DNA of 64,000 nt from Nannobrachium achirus (lineage: Eukaryota; Chordata; Actinopteri; Myctophiformes; Myctophidae), in assembly GCA_963921795.1 (NCBI GenBank), contig OY997643.1:72594164-72658163 (forward strand). The letters run 5' to 3'. Of the stretch, positions 10,907 through 21,323 are shown in pieces; positions within the stretch are counted from its first letter, which is position 1, and each line of letters starts with the position of its first letter. The notes beneath the pieces are model-generated. The model worked only from the letters and a program-made list of their open reading frames with translations. It did no database searches and was not told the DNA's origin. Made by a program: the position numbers and the translations under genes.

Positions 10907-11521
10907 TGTAATCCGCCATACTTAAGTAATTAATTAAGTTCCTTGAAAATTTCGGCACGTAATAACTGCCGCACGATTTACACCACCGACGCAATATATA
11001 CATCAAAACGTGCGGCTCGGCCGGGAATGGGGTGCTATTACTTTTCTTTCCGATCCGCGTTACCATTGCGACGTAATTTGCAAAAAACGACGCCAAAAAA
11101 CCCCATTGACTTAGAATGGGGGAAACTTCGGCACGTAATAACTGCCGCACGATTTACGCCACCCCCGCAATATATACATCAAAATGTGCGGCTCGGCCGG
11201 GAATGGTGTGCTATTACTTTTCTTTCCCATCCGCGATACGATTGCGATGTAATTCGCAAAAAACGACGCCCAAAAACTCCATTGACTTTGAATGGGGGAC
11301 TCCGAAAAAACCCCAGAAACTTTGGCGCCACATACTTTTGCCTAGCAACGTCATTTAAAATGTAAAATGCTCACACAACTTAGGTCTTTTTCCGACCAAT
11401 AGGGATGAGCTGTAATTGATTAAGCCCCGCCCCCTCTATAACAGGAAGTGCCCTTCACCAAACAGGAAGTGCCTCTATAACTCATGAACCGTTTGTCGTA
11501 CAGACTCGAGACTGGTGTCAT

Positions 11522-11820
11522 ACATTTTTTTTTCTCAAATTTTTTTTTTCTCAAATTTTTTTTTCTCAATTTTTTTTTTCTCAAAAAATGTTTTTCTAAA
11601 TTTTTTTAAAAAAAAATTTTTTTCTCAAATTTTTTTTCTCAAATTTTTTTTTCTCAAAAATTTTTTTTTCTAATTTTTTTTTTCTTACATTTTTTTTTCT
11701 CAAAAAAAGTTTTTTCTCTAATTTTTTTTCCCTCAATTTTTCCTCAACTTTTTTTTTTCTCAAAACTTTTTTTTTCTCACAACTTTTTTTTTCTCACAAA
11801 ACAATTTTTTCTCAAAAAAC
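11522..11820. repeat. T-rich (T8-9CTCAA) tract inside Helitron family A
   Basis: An irregular repeat of TTTTTTTTCTCAAA. The homologous tracts at 28097-28480 and 60235-60705 differ in length, so the tract changes size independently in each copy of the element. Confidence 0.9.
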
Positions 11821-12566
11821 TGTCGTTAATGTGCGACCCGTGATAACGGCCAAAAATGCGCCAAAACGCCACTAATTAGTCGAAATGGCTCACTTCCTGT
11901 TTGGTTTCTGATTGGCTGCTGGCCTTGTGACATGGGTAGAGCTGCGAGGGCCCGGTCATCGCTGCTTGCAGCTTTAATTCATTAATCGTCCATGACCTTA
12001 ATTGGGGCCTATTTCGCCAAACAGGAAGTGCCCCTCACCAAACAGGAAGTGACCCTTGATCTCGTGAACCGTTTGTCATACAGACACGCGGGTTGCGTCA
12101 AATGACAAGATTAAGAGTCCTTAAACTTAATTGGGGCCATTTCGCCAAACAGGAAGTGACCCGTTTTCTCGTGAACCGTTTGTCGTACAGACATGTGGGT
12201 GGTGTCATATGAAGAACAATAATGTTAAAGTTTATGCAAAAAATGCTAATGTTAATAACGCTAATGCTAACACCAACCGCTACACAAGGTTGCACAGACT
12301 TAGCGAGCTGCAGGCACACTTAAAATTTCTTAGAAATTTTCTTTTCTAGTTTACTAATTGAAACCAAAGTGTTAACAAACAGATTGGTCTGTTACCAAAA
12401 GGTTGTCGTCTTTCCACAAGATATTAGAAAACGCTCAATAGTGGGCTGGATAAAAGCCTGGCTCAATAAGCAGGATCGATAAGGTGCTCATTATCAATAA
12501 AAAGTAACAAGCTCCATCCTTACTACCGTATCTGGCCGATTCACCCGATACTACTGTATAAACACC

Positions 12567-12656
12567 ATGGACATGGCAATGCTTTGGTGCAGTATTGAAA
12601 TGTATTATATATTGTTTTAACAGTGCAGGCCTGCACCAAAGAATTGCCATGTCCAT
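12567..12656. repeat. Palindromic MITE-like hairpin
   Basis: The arm ATGGACATGGCAAT plus CTTTGGTGCAG pairs with CTGCACCAAAG plus ATTGCCATGTCCAT, around an AT-rich stretch and GTGCAGGCCTGCAC. The unit 2 copy is at 29608-29697. No duplication at the ends is clear. Confidence 0.8.
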
Positions 12657-12746
12657 ATATATCCTATATTTATTTTATAAACCCTTTTCACCATAAAGCA
12701 TAGCAGCAGTATGACAGTCTTCCAAATCAAATGCTATGATGTATAG

Positions 12747-12880
12747 CAGGTGTGGGCAACTTTGATGATGGTGAGGGCCACTATATTTCCACCGTCACTC
12801 CAGAGGGCCACATTGCATATTACTTTGTCATTCTAGTATCTCATACAAATGAAGCAACAATAGCAGTAATTAATGTAATT
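12747..12880. mobile_element. hAT-type repeat remnant upstream of the gene
   Basis: The left end CAGGTGTGGGCAACTTTGAT and an internal GAGGGCCAC repeated with CCAGAGGGCCACATTG resemble the ends of a common vertebrate hAT-derived family. The right end is not defined. It lies immediately upstream of the acceptor of the first recognised exon. Confidence 0.4.
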
Positions 12881-12964
12881 TGCTCGAATAAATAAAAAAT
12901 AAAAAACATTTGAAACGATTACTTCATTTCAGACCAGTGCTTGGAGTCCAGACTGCAGGTGAAG

Positions 12965-15900
12965 ATGAACTCTCCAGACTCAGCCAGGGCCATTTCTATT
13001 AAACAGGAGGAACCTGAAGACCACCCACACTTCAGTAAGTTTAACTTACATGAACCCTAGCATCCCTATGCACTGAGAACATTTGCTGAAATAGTCAATC
13101 TACAAGCTCAAGTATTGATTTGAAATTGCATTGTTTTCCCCACTCTTATTCGTTGTGTCTATACCACGTGACCAGGGGAGGTAGTAATGTTTCCTATACG
13201 GCCGCAACTTCCGGAATGTCTAAAACGGACAAAATGAGCGATATAAACTCTTTATTTCAACACGCTGCTTCGATTTTCTTCCACGCTTGAAGTAAACCTA
13301 TGAGAAACCGGTTTAGGACCTTTACTTTTTGAATAGGATGTTCACAAAAGGTAAGAAGTGTTCCTTGGTGGTGGAGCTTTCCCCCAACCGAAAGATTGTG
13401 GGTGGCTTGGGAGCGGAGGGAGAGGTTACGAAATAATATAATAATAACTAGAGATGCTGTTCCTACAAAACAGTGTGGGCTCGCTCGTGACTATATTCTG
13501 CAGCGTGCTAACTGTCATGTGAAGCTCATCCAATACACCTGCTTAACCGATTTAGTGCCATTCCCGAGAATACTCGTGAAAAATACTCGAGTACCCAGAG
13601 TGTCATTCCCGAGTATACTCGCGAAAAGTAATATATTACTGTAACGGCGGTTATATTACCGGATACAATGGGGGATGGTCCCGAGCAAATCTCCGTCGCT
13701 GATTTATGATCATCACGGATCCACGAGCACAAAATAGTAATCCCATAACATTGAGGCAGACGGGGGATCTCATCTTTAATGTCCATTATCTCCAAACAAG
13801 ACTTTAAAGTGGTAGGATGGCAATAGATGCTCGTTTAATAATACACATGTTGAAAGGCTCCGTTCCGCCATTACACAATAACACGTGTACGACCAGCGTC
13901 ATGACGTCATGACGCGATGACGTCAGACCGGAAGTGTTAACGCTATGGACTTCTGGCCTTCAAAATAAGATAGTGGCCGTTAATGGAGCCAGCGAGAGGC
14001 ACTCTGGACATTATAATCCGTTAATTTCTGGGGCTCAGAATGGGTTCTTAACACCACTCCCAGATTTTCCTCAATTGCGCCTCATTGGCTAAGGGCCCTG
14101 CCTTTGTACTGTCTGCGACGGAACTCACGCGGCGGAACTCTATAAATAATGAAGATAACATAGTGTTCTCGCCTTTCAGGCGAGCCCACAATAATACAAC
14201 TTTATTTGTATAGCACCTTTCATGACATGAAATGCAGCTCAAAGCGCTTTACAGAGCAGAAAATGAAGCACAAGTGCTGAGAGGTGACTAGTTGAACACG
14301 CAAATGCACACTTTGGTCACCATTGCAACGCCCAGCGACCAGAATGGCACGAGTCAAGCACTAGGTGGGAATGAACCGTGAGCACAGAATACCTAATTCT
14401 GTACATGGCACATGGAGGAAGGAGATGTTTATTTACACTTAAGTAATCCAGTGTTTGACTGTCTTGTTATTTTATTTTTCTGCTCCCAGACATCCTGCAC
14501 ATGGTTGTGTGTAAAGAGGAGTTTTCTCCTGGAGAGGAGAAGAGCTCCAGTCTGCTCCAGGAGGAACCAGAGCCTCCACACATCAAGGAGGAACAGGAGG
14601 AACCAGAGCCTCCACACATTAAGGAGGAACAGGAGGAACCAGAGCCTCCACACATCAAGGAGGAACAGGAGGAACCAGAGCCTCCACACATCAAGGAGGA
14701 ACAGGAGGAACAAGAGCCTCCACACATTAAGGAGGAACAGGAGGAACCAGAGCCTCCACACATCAAGGAGGGACAGGAGGAACCAGAGCCTCCACACATC
14801 AAGGAGGAACAGGAGGAACCAGAGCCTCCACACATCAAGGAGGAACAGGAGGAACCAGAGCCTCCACACATTAAGGAGGAACAGGAGGAGCTACTTCAAA
14901 GACCAGAGGAGCCTGGTGGGTCAACGTCGACATTACCAGCTGTGAAAAATGAAGACTTTGATGAAAACGTTTCTTCGCACCGTTCTGAAGTTGAAGTGGA
15001 GCTTGAATCTGACTCTGAAGTCACTGAAGACAGTGAGGATTGGGAGGAGACCAGTGAAGGTCAGTCAGTGTAAAGTAAGGTTTTAACCACACCGATTCGG
15101 CCACGAATCGGCGGCGGAAAGCGTCTACTGCCGACCGGGAGCCATCTGCAACTTGTCGGCAAGAGGCGCTTGCCGTCGATAGGGCTGTCGAAACCCGTCG
15201 ATCGAAAGCCGACCCTGCTCAGTCTTTTGCAATCGGTCAGTAGACGACTTGAGGCGACTTGATACTCCTGTATAGTGGACTAATTAGTTTGCTGCAGCTG
15301 CAGAAACAAAGCCTAAATAAGCCAGAGACATTTTCCCGTCGCACATTTTAACTAAATGGCATATTCTCAATCTCAACTCTCAATTTCCTATACGAATCAA
15401 CTCCAAAGCAACGCTAGTAATGCTGCTGAGTGTTGTTTTGGTGAGAGCGCTGCAGGAAAAACCACCGCAGGAGTAAACATCTCTGCCTCCGGTTGCCAGA
15501 TTTTGTGAGTGAAACAAGCGGCCAGGTCTATGAAAATAAGCCCAGAAATAGCGACCAGTTTCACCTATTGAGCTCTATTACATTAGCTATTTTCTAAAAG
15601 AATGTTGAAAGCAAGGCCAAATAAGCAACTACATTTCAGAAACAAGCCCAAACTGAAGTTAGCAACATTATATTATTATTATTATTACAACTAGCAACAT
15701 TATAGGAAAACAGGATCAGGATCAAAGTGCATGCGCACGACTGCGTACAGTAACTACAGTCGGCGTACAGTCGTCTGGAGAACAATGTGCTTAGTTTTTT
15801 GCAGTTATTTGCACTTCTTTGCAGTCTGTGAACAGTTAGAAAGAGTCATCTGTAGTATCTTGGGTGTGGAGGCACCTTTACACACAGGGACTGGACTTGC

Positions 15901-17001
15901 ATGATGTGTGGGGGAAAGAAACTGGGAGTTGGAATAAAAGAGGTTGATGAAAAATATAATTAAATCAGAAATATTAACAGGGAAGCTGTAATTGCTCCTT
16001 TTTCACCAACCAGCTTTAACCTGCCCCCCCCCCCCCCTTCTCTCTCTCTCTCTCTCTCAGGAGACACTGGAGAAAAACCTTTTCACTGTAAAGATTGTGA
16101 CAAGAGTTTCAGTGACTTATATAATCTGAAGAGACACCTGCGTACCCACACCGGAGAAAAACCTTTTCACTGTGAACATTGTGACAAGAGTTTCAGTGAC
16201 TTATCTAACCTGAAAACCCACCAGTTTGTTCACACCGGAGAAAAACCTTTTCACTGTGAACATTGTGACAAGAGTTTCAATCAGTCATTTACTCTGAAAA
16301 CCCACCAGCGTCTCCACACTGGAGAAAAACCTTTTAACTGTAAACATTGTGACAAGAGTTTCAATCAGTTATCTCACTTGAAAAGCCACCAGCGTGTTCA
16401 CACTGGAGAAAAACCTTTTCACTGTAAACATTGTGACAAGAGTTTCAGTGTGTCATCTACCCTGAAGACCCACACACGTGTTCACACTGGAGAAAAACCT
16501 TTTCACTGTAAACATTGTGATAAGAGTTTCAATGTCTTATCTACCCTGAAGAGACACCAGGGAGTTCACACTGGAGAAAAACCTTTTCACTGTAAACATT
16601 GTGACAAGAGTTTCAGTGTCTTATCTACCCTGAAGAGACACCAGGGAGTTCACACTGGAGAAAAACCTTTTCACTGTAAACATTGTGACAAGAGTTTCAG
16701 TGTGTCATCTACCCTGAGGAAACACGAGCGTGTTCACACTGGAGAAAAACCTTTTCACTGTAAACATTGTGACAAGAGTTTCAGTGTGTCATCTACCCTG
16801 AAGAGCCACCAGCGTGTTCACACTGGAGAAAAACCTTTTCCCTGTAAACATTGTGACAAGAGTTTCAGTGAGTCATCTAATCTGAGGAACCACCAGCGTG
16901 TTCATACTGGAGAAAAACCTTTTCACTGTAAACATTGTGACAAGAGTTTCAATCAGTCATCTACCCTGAAGAAACACCAGGGTGTCCACAAAAAAACCTG
17001 A
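12965..17001 (+). CDS. C2H2 zinc-finger protein with acidic EPPHIKEEQ repeats, 11 fingers (unit 1)
   Basis: A predicted nuclear DNA-binding regulator of the lineage-expanded teleost poly-zinc-finger type. Three exons join in one frame: 12933-13034 (acceptor TTTCAG, donor GTAAGT), 14490-15059 (acceptor CTCCCAG, donor GTCAGT) and 16061-17001 (acceptor after a C- and TC-rich tract). All junctions are phase 1. From the ATG at 12965 (A at -3) the product is 526 aa: MNSPDSARAISIKQEEPED, then nine 12-residue acidic repeats (about residues 45-152), an acidic Ser/Glu stretch, and 11 C2H2 fingers with TGEKP linkers. No KRAB, SCAN or BTB domain is seen. The frame is also open 5' of the ATG to the acceptor, so an unseen upstream exon could extend it. 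No AATAAA was found soon after the stop. The gene looks intact; its target is unknown. Confidence 0.85.
13902..13925. promoter_or_regulatory. Two TGACGTCA (CRE/ATF-type) sites
   Basis: Two perfect 8-bp palindromes with their starts 16 bp apart, in a CpG-containing context. Matching the CREB/ATF motif is direct; activity is inference. The unit 2 counterparts are at 30943-30950 and 30959-30966. Confidence 0.4.
14190..14285. mobile_element. Interspersed repeat tail in intron 1
   Basis: ACTTTATTTGTATAGCACCT followed by AGCTCAAAGCGCTTTACA resembles a 3'-tail module very common in fish genomes (LINE/SINE-associated). The family is not assigned. Unit 2 has the same piece at about 31230-31326. Confidence 0.45.
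14561..14884 (+). repeat. Nine in-frame 36-bp coding repeats (EEPEPPHIKEEQ)
   Basis: Nine tandem 36-bp units inside exon 2, each coding a 12-residue acidic unit. Unit 5 reads EEQEPPHIKEEQ and unit 6 ends KEGQ. Each HIKEE core fits the hydrophobic-K-x-E SUMO consensus, as does SIKQEE in exon 1. Unit 2's gene has eight repeats, so the array is changing by whole units. The antisense open frames across it (CGGSGSSCSS and WRLWFLLFLL) are shadows. Confidence 0.95.
15060..16060 (+). other. Intron 2
   Basis: No gene is supported. The first ~250 bp are GC-rich with CCGATTCGGCCACGAATCGG (inverted) and CGTCGATCGAAAGCCGA-type words, suggesting the remains of an insertion. It ends in a long C tract plus (TC)n directly before the acceptor AG at 16059-16060. 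The C tract is 14 or so residues and longer in unit 2. Confidence 0.6.
16061..17001 (+). other. Zinc-finger exon, 11 C2H2 fingers
   Basis: It reads in frame from the acceptor (DTGEKPF) to a TGA. Every finger has the form C-x2-C-x3-F-x5-L-x2-H-x3-H. Inferred contact residues (-1,2,3,6) for fingers 1-11 are DYNR, DSNT, QFTT, QSHS, VSTT, VSTR, VSTR, VSTK, VSTS, ESNN and QSTK. Fingers 6 and 7 are near-identical and share QGV before the linker, the mark of a recent whole-finger duplication. The last finger ends HKKT without a further linker. Six of the eleven contact sets are ESNN or begin with V and share S,T in the middle, so much of the array is of low diversity. Confidence 0.93.
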
Positions 17002-17010
17002 TTGATGTCA

Positions 17011-17067
17011 CTACTTGACACACTGAAACACTTGTTACACTAACAAGTGTTTCAGTGTGTCAAGTAG
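17011..17067. repeat. Perfect 27-bp inverted repeat just after the stop
   Basis: The arm 17011-17037 (CTACTTGACACACTGAAACA...) pairs perfectly with 17041-17067 across a 3-base CAC loop. The right arm is finger-coding sequence (…CFSVSSSLK…) and the left arm is its inverse copy. In an mRNA it would form a very stable stem in the 3' UTR. Unit 2 has the same at 33934-33990. Confidence 0.95.
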
Positions 17068-17140
17068 TCTGAAGGCACACCAGCGTATCCACATTCCACA
17101 CTGGAGAGAAAAACCTCCAGTGTACAGCATGCATTGTGAC
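17041..17140 (+). pseudogene. Degenerate C-terminal finger remnant after the stop
   Basis: Sequence after the stop still reads KCFSVSSSLKAHQRIH, followed by a decayed linker (HWREKP) and a decayed HCD. This shows the ancestral gene had at least one more finger. An inverse duplication of its first part now forms the hairpin. It is present in both units, so it predates the duplication. Confidence 0.75.
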
Positions 17141-17498
17141 AGACACTGGATGTTGGTGTATTTTCTGTAAGCTAAATAAGTCGCTCTGCCCCAAGTAACC
17201 CATGTAAACCCGGGAACATGACGGTCGTGAGCGTTTACACATATACATATACTGTATTAGGAACAATAGAGGTCCAAGTATGCTACCTTGAGGAACGCCA
17301 CAGCTTATGGGGGAAGAGACAGGGTACCGTTCACCTCCACCTCCACCTTAACACATGGGATGCTCAGGTTTATAACATTTCTAGCTGTTGCTGCTGCCGC
17401 CGTTCACTCACGCTTTATTTTGAAGAGTCTCGGAAGCTTTGTGCGTGTGTACGTGGGTGTCCACTGACGATTGATTAAGATAATCCATTTGTTTACAA
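17141..17498. other. Gene-LINE interval
   Basis: No gene is supported. There is no AATAAA here. An open frame over 17218-17478 has no recognisable domain. It may belong partly to the 5' UTR of the following LINE or to the zinc-finger 3' UTR. Confidence 0.4.
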
Positions 17499-18640
17499 AT
17501 GCTCGCGAAACTAAAATCCAAACCGCGGCCGACCATCGCGAATGAACACCTGCAATCGGACCAAGGCCACATCTATCTTAAGATAAAACGGAGTCAACGT
17601 GACCGGGCGTTATTTTGCAACAAAGACACATGGCTCACAGACTCTCATGGGACATCTGGACGTGCACGTGGACGCACGAGCACCCTCACCGGAGTGTGGA
17701 TATGTATGTGTGTGTATGCATGCGTGCATGGTGTGTGGGTATATGTTGACCCTGAAAATAACTTTTTCATAAATGTGGAAAACAATTGTCGCTATACTCA
17801 GAGGATCAACTTAAGAATACCATAATGGCAGTTAATGGCTTATCTATCATTCATTTTAACAGCAGAAGTTTGTATAAGAACTTTGAATCTATCAGAAGCT
17901 TTCTGAGGCGTATTGAAAGTCCCTTTAATATAATAGCAATTTCTGAGACCTGGTTAAACGAAGAGAAAGGTGTTGATTTTAATTTGGAAGGGTATGAACT
18001 GAATTTCTCAAATAGGACAAATAAGAAATGTGGGGGGACGGCTATTTATGTAGACAATAGATTAAAATACAAGCTTATTGAAAGTATGACTATTGCTATT
18101 GACGATGTATGTGTGAATGTATCTCAATAGAGATAATTATGGAAAAAAAGAAAGTGTCATGATAAGCTGTGTGTACAGAGCCCCTGAAAACACCATTGAA
18201 TCTTTTAAAAACTTTATGGAAGAGATATGTGCTAAAACGGACAAAGCTTGCTATATCTGCGGGGACTATAACATAGACCTTTTAAACCCCAATCACAATA
18301 TATTAATTGATGAATTTACAAATGCTATGTACAGTATGAGTTTTTATCCAATGATAACGAAACCAACATGAATAACATCTCACTCTGTACAATTATAGAC
18401 AATATTCACAAACAACATGAAGGAAAACTTGACTTATATAAATTATCTCTAAATCAAAAAAAGAAAAAAAAAGTCCTCCTAACACTCAGGTTGAACTAAA
18501 AATGTACAGGGTTAATTTAGAAAGAGTTTACAAAAATATGTTTTTGGATGTTTTAATAGATCACAGATTAAACTGGAAATCCCACATACAGTTATTTTAC
18601 TGTGTGGAAGTGTGGGGAAATACATACAGTAATGATCTAC

Positions 18641-19588
18641 TAGAGATGGGACGTTCGCGAACGAATCGAGTCTTTTGAACGGCTCTTTGAAATGAACGAT
18701 GGGATCCGATTCGCAGTAGGGAGCCGTTGGGAAAGGTAGGCAACTCCACAGATATAAAGAGCTAGATGCATGCCTCGTTCGCCTCTGCAGTTAATTGGAG
18801 TGATGTGCAAAAGTTCTAGACCGGACTTCCTGAAAAAACCAAGGGAACGCTGTCAGTCAAAGTGACTACTGGCCAATCACAGCGTGTCTTTTCCGTGACT
18901 TATCCAAGGACCACAAATCAATTCAACAGAGCCAGTTCCGATGTTGCGCTGCTCAGCTGTTCTTATAGGCTGCATACGTAAAGACCCGCCCACACCTGCC
19001 TCTGATTGGCTTACCGACTTCCGTATGTGTGACGCACGCGGAGGCAATGAACACGGAAGTGACGAAGATTCCCTTGGTTGCTAGATGCATACGCCCTCTA
19101 GCCGAAGGAGGCGTCTAGCTTTATATGTCTGTGGGCAACTCCTTTACATAAGTATACTGCAATCAATGTGGAAATACTCTGCCACAGTAGAAGTTTGGAA
19201 TGTTAATGTGTACTTGAGTAAATGTACACAAGTATGGGTATCAAAATATAGTAGAAAATCGCAAAGTACTCATCATGGAGAATGTCCTGTTTCACAGGTT
19301 TCCCCAATTAATAAAATGTAGAAAAATCATTTGAAAATAGCAGATCTACAAGCTCACAAGCATTGCGAGCTTGTAGATCGGCTATTTTCAAATGGCAGGT
19401 AGGCCTATGTACCGATATATGTCCGACATAAATGTATATAGGGTTGTATAATTATTTGTAATTATAAACAAAATCTACAAAGTAAGTAACTATAGTAACT
19501 GAAATGAGCCAGTCTATTGAACGGCTCTTTGAAAGGAACGGATCCCAGAGATCCGGCTCACTTCAACAAGCCATAAATCCCATCTCTA
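18641..19588. mobile_element. hAT-like element inserted in the LINE (unit 1)
   Basis: The ends TAGAGATGGGA and TCCCATCTCTA form the inverted repeat, with subterminal GAACGGCTCTTTGAAA words at both ends. The right flank TAATATAC (19589-19596) is duplicated on the left as TAATCTAC in unit 2 (35559-35566); unit 1's left flank has acquired three extra bases. It has no transposase. A 67-bp hairpin MITE lies inside. Confidence 0.88.
19328..19394. repeat. Hairpin MITE of the GATCTACAAGCTC family
   Basis: CATTTGAAAATAGC-A-GATCTACAAGCTC pairs with GAGCTTGTAGATC-G-GCTATTTTCAAATG around an ~11-base loop. Relatives with the same core are at about 1216-1275, 22741-22802 and 38857-38921, plus a weaker copy inside the MITE at 22822-23000. 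Confidence 0.85.
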
Positions 19589-20376
19589 TAATATACATCC
19601 TTTATCCATATTACAAAAGAGGGCAATCAGAATAGTACATAAGGAATGGTACCATGAAGATACATATAATTTATTTTTGAGGTCTTGTACATTGAAGCTT
19701 CCTGACCTAGTTGAGTTCAAAACTGCTCAACTAATGTTTAAAGCAAGAAACAAACTGCTCCCACCGAACATTCTGGCTTTGTTTACTGATAGGGAGGGTG
19801 GCTATGACCTTCGGTGGGAACTACATTTCAAACAAGCAAGTGCTCAGACCACCCTTAAGAGTATGTGCATTTCAGTTTGTGGAGTTAAGTTCTGGAACAG
19901 TTTGACAGAAGAGATCAAACATAGTAAAAATATTTTACAATAAAAAAAAAAACTACTCAAATCCAATATCCTTGCTAAATACAGTATAATATAATCTTTC
20001 TACTTCTAGCATTTCTTTTAAATTTTTCATCAAATTGTCTGTTTATTTTTTTCATCGAATTAATTATTTGTCGTTGGAGTTTCATTTTTAATTTCACATT
20101 TCTGTACATTTATCCATTTATTCATTTAATCATTTATGCATGTATTCAGTATCTATTCATTTATCTCATTATCGTTAATATTCTCATTATCACTATTACT
20201 AGAAGGTAACATTGTATACTCTTATAAAATATTTTGATGTAGATGGAAATTCCCTTTATCATGGTTCCTTTATATTCATTTATTTTAGTTATTCTCTTTT
20301 TTTCTGTTTTTTCTTTTTTTCTTCCTTTTCTTCATTCTTTTCTCATATCTGCTATAGGCCGATGTATCCTTGAATT

Positions 20377-21160
20377 TTAAACACTGCAACAACCAATCAT
20401 TGTAATTACACCTGGTTCGAATGATATCAACGCACTTAATGCGTAATATTCACGTGCTTTCAGACTCTTCAATGCAGAAAGTATCCAGGATACTTGGATC
20501 TCCAGTATCCAATATCTCACCAATGCAGAGATATTAGTAGTAAAATGTCGAGATCTAGTGGTCAACCTCAGAGGAGCGCAAAAATAAAACCTGAGGTGAA
20601 TACCAGCCTCGAACCAGATGCCAAGTATGCTCTGTTCCCCGGTGTAACGCTCCACGCCACAGACCCCGACGGAGCGGCGCGGTATTGGGCGCCGATGACC
20701 CCCGTGAGTCGCCACCGAGGCGAGCGCTAGCGAGCCGAGTTGCCGCGACGAGCGGTGGGAACGGCGCCCAATCCCACTCAGCCGTGTTACCGAGTTATGT
20801 GCCGTTATGGACAGAATAGTAAATATTCAGTCCCTTACTATCCACGTCTACCCCACTAACCACGTCAAAGATAAATGCACAAAAAAGGAGTCACATCATC
20901 CGTTCATTAGCTCAGTCAGTAGAGCACGGATGCAACAAACCCACGGTTTGGGTTGGATTCCCCTGAGGGGAATAATATTCAAGGCGAGAGATATCGGCGC
21001 ATGCGTACTTCAAAGTGCACAGAGAACAGGATACCGTGGATACTCCACCGTGGATACTCCTCCGTGGATACCCAGTGGATATTCTCTGCATTCAAACGTC
21101 GGAGAAATGGTGAAAAAGTCGGATTGAATGCGAAGAGAGCAGTCGAAGCCGGTGGTAATT
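20377..21160. mobile_element. Unclassified insertion in the LINE 3' region, with tRNA-like part
   Basis: It separates the AT-rich LINE 3' UTR from its GGATAGGC...AGCCTATTCC 3'-terminal segment. It includes an inverted pair TATTGGGCGCCG / CGGCGCCCAAT (about 20681-20775), several GGATAC words and a tRNA-like stretch at 20901-20975. The ends are approximate and there is no recognised protein. The unit 2 copy is at about 37302-38085. Confidence 0.5.
20901..20975 (+). tRNA. tRNA-like sequence (probable tRNA-derived repeat or pseudogene)
   Basis: TTAGCTCAGTCAGTAGAGCA matches a D-arm/A box, and GGTTGGATTCC at 20951-20961 approximates a B box (consensus GGTTCGANTCC, one mismatch at the invariant C). 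Acceptor-stem pairing is not convincing. It is most likely a SINE head or tRNA pseudogene. The unit 2 counterpart is at about 37825-37899. Confidence 0.4.
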
Positions 21161-21323
21161 ACTCCATGTATACTAGGATAGGCATTCATAAGCTTTCAGC
21201 TTCAGCCTATTCCTTTTGATCACCTGTAACAATGAATAAGTGGATGTATGACCTGATAAATGTATGTGAGTGATCAAATAAACTAAACTAAACTAAACCA
21301 CCTGTTCCCTCCCCACCAGGAAA

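Larger units (their letters stand above)
9947..12350 (+). mobile_element. Helitron2/Helentron-like element, family A, with a nested insertion
   Basis: The left end TAAGTGTGCCTGC is mirrored by GCAGGCACACTTA just inside the right end. An AAATTTC...GAAATTT hairpin and terminal CTAGT follow (12350). Removal joins TTAT to TTAC and restores the 8-bp TSD of the adjacent hAT MITE. The interior has a ~175-bp unit (TTTCGGCACGTAATAACTG...) repeated twice in tandem at about 10950-11300, a T-rich tract, and repeated AAACAGGAAGTG words. Unit 1's copy is enlarged by a 920-bp insertion at 9987. No Rep/helicase coding is seen. Confidence 0.82.
13035..14489 (+). other. Intron 1, with paired CRE-like palindromes
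   Basis: No coding sequence is supported. Two exact TGACGTCA palindromes (13902-13909 and 13918-13925) lie 8 bp apart, matching the CREB/ATF consensus, and both are preserved in unit 2. Around 13560-13640 a CATTCCCGAGTATACTCG-type motif occurs twice. The intron may contain an old transposon, but I could not define its ends. Confidence 0.6.
17499..21298 (+). mobile_element. Dead non-LTR retrotransposon (CR1/L2/Rex1-like), interrupted
   Basis: The endonuclease domain is clear: LSIIHFNSRSLYKNFESI, FNIIAISETWLNEE, KCGGTAIYVDNRL, then after a frame change SCVYRAPENTIESF and ICGDYNIDLLNPN. A frame change also separates the upstream piece ending near 17825 from the endonuclease. Most of the reverse transcriptase is deleted after MITKPT (18371). 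The end of RT resumes with FLDVLIDHRLNWKSHIQ and LFYCVEVWGNTYS. The C-terminal part continues at 19600-19943 (ILQKRAIRIVHKEWYHEDT, KLPDLVEFKTAQLMFKARNK) beyond a hAT insertion. The 3' end is an (AAACT)n-like tail at about 21278-21298. A ~0.78-kb insertion splits the 3' UTR. It cannot be active. Confidence 0.85.

Noticed and set aside
10583-10933. 116-aa open frame as a gene
   Set aside because: It lies wholly within and across the end of a non-autonomous Helitron-like element, is missing from the sister unit, and shows no recognisable motif.
14429-14871. Antisense proteins (CGGSGSSCSS and WRLWFLLFLL repeats)
   Set aside because: They are shadows of the 36-bp coding repeat of the zinc-finger exon, which is supported by splice sites and phase.
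20494-20730. Small basic protein (MDLQYPIS...) in the LINE 3' insertion
   Set aside because: No homology that I recognise. It overlaps an antisense frame of similar length within unclassified repeat DNA.
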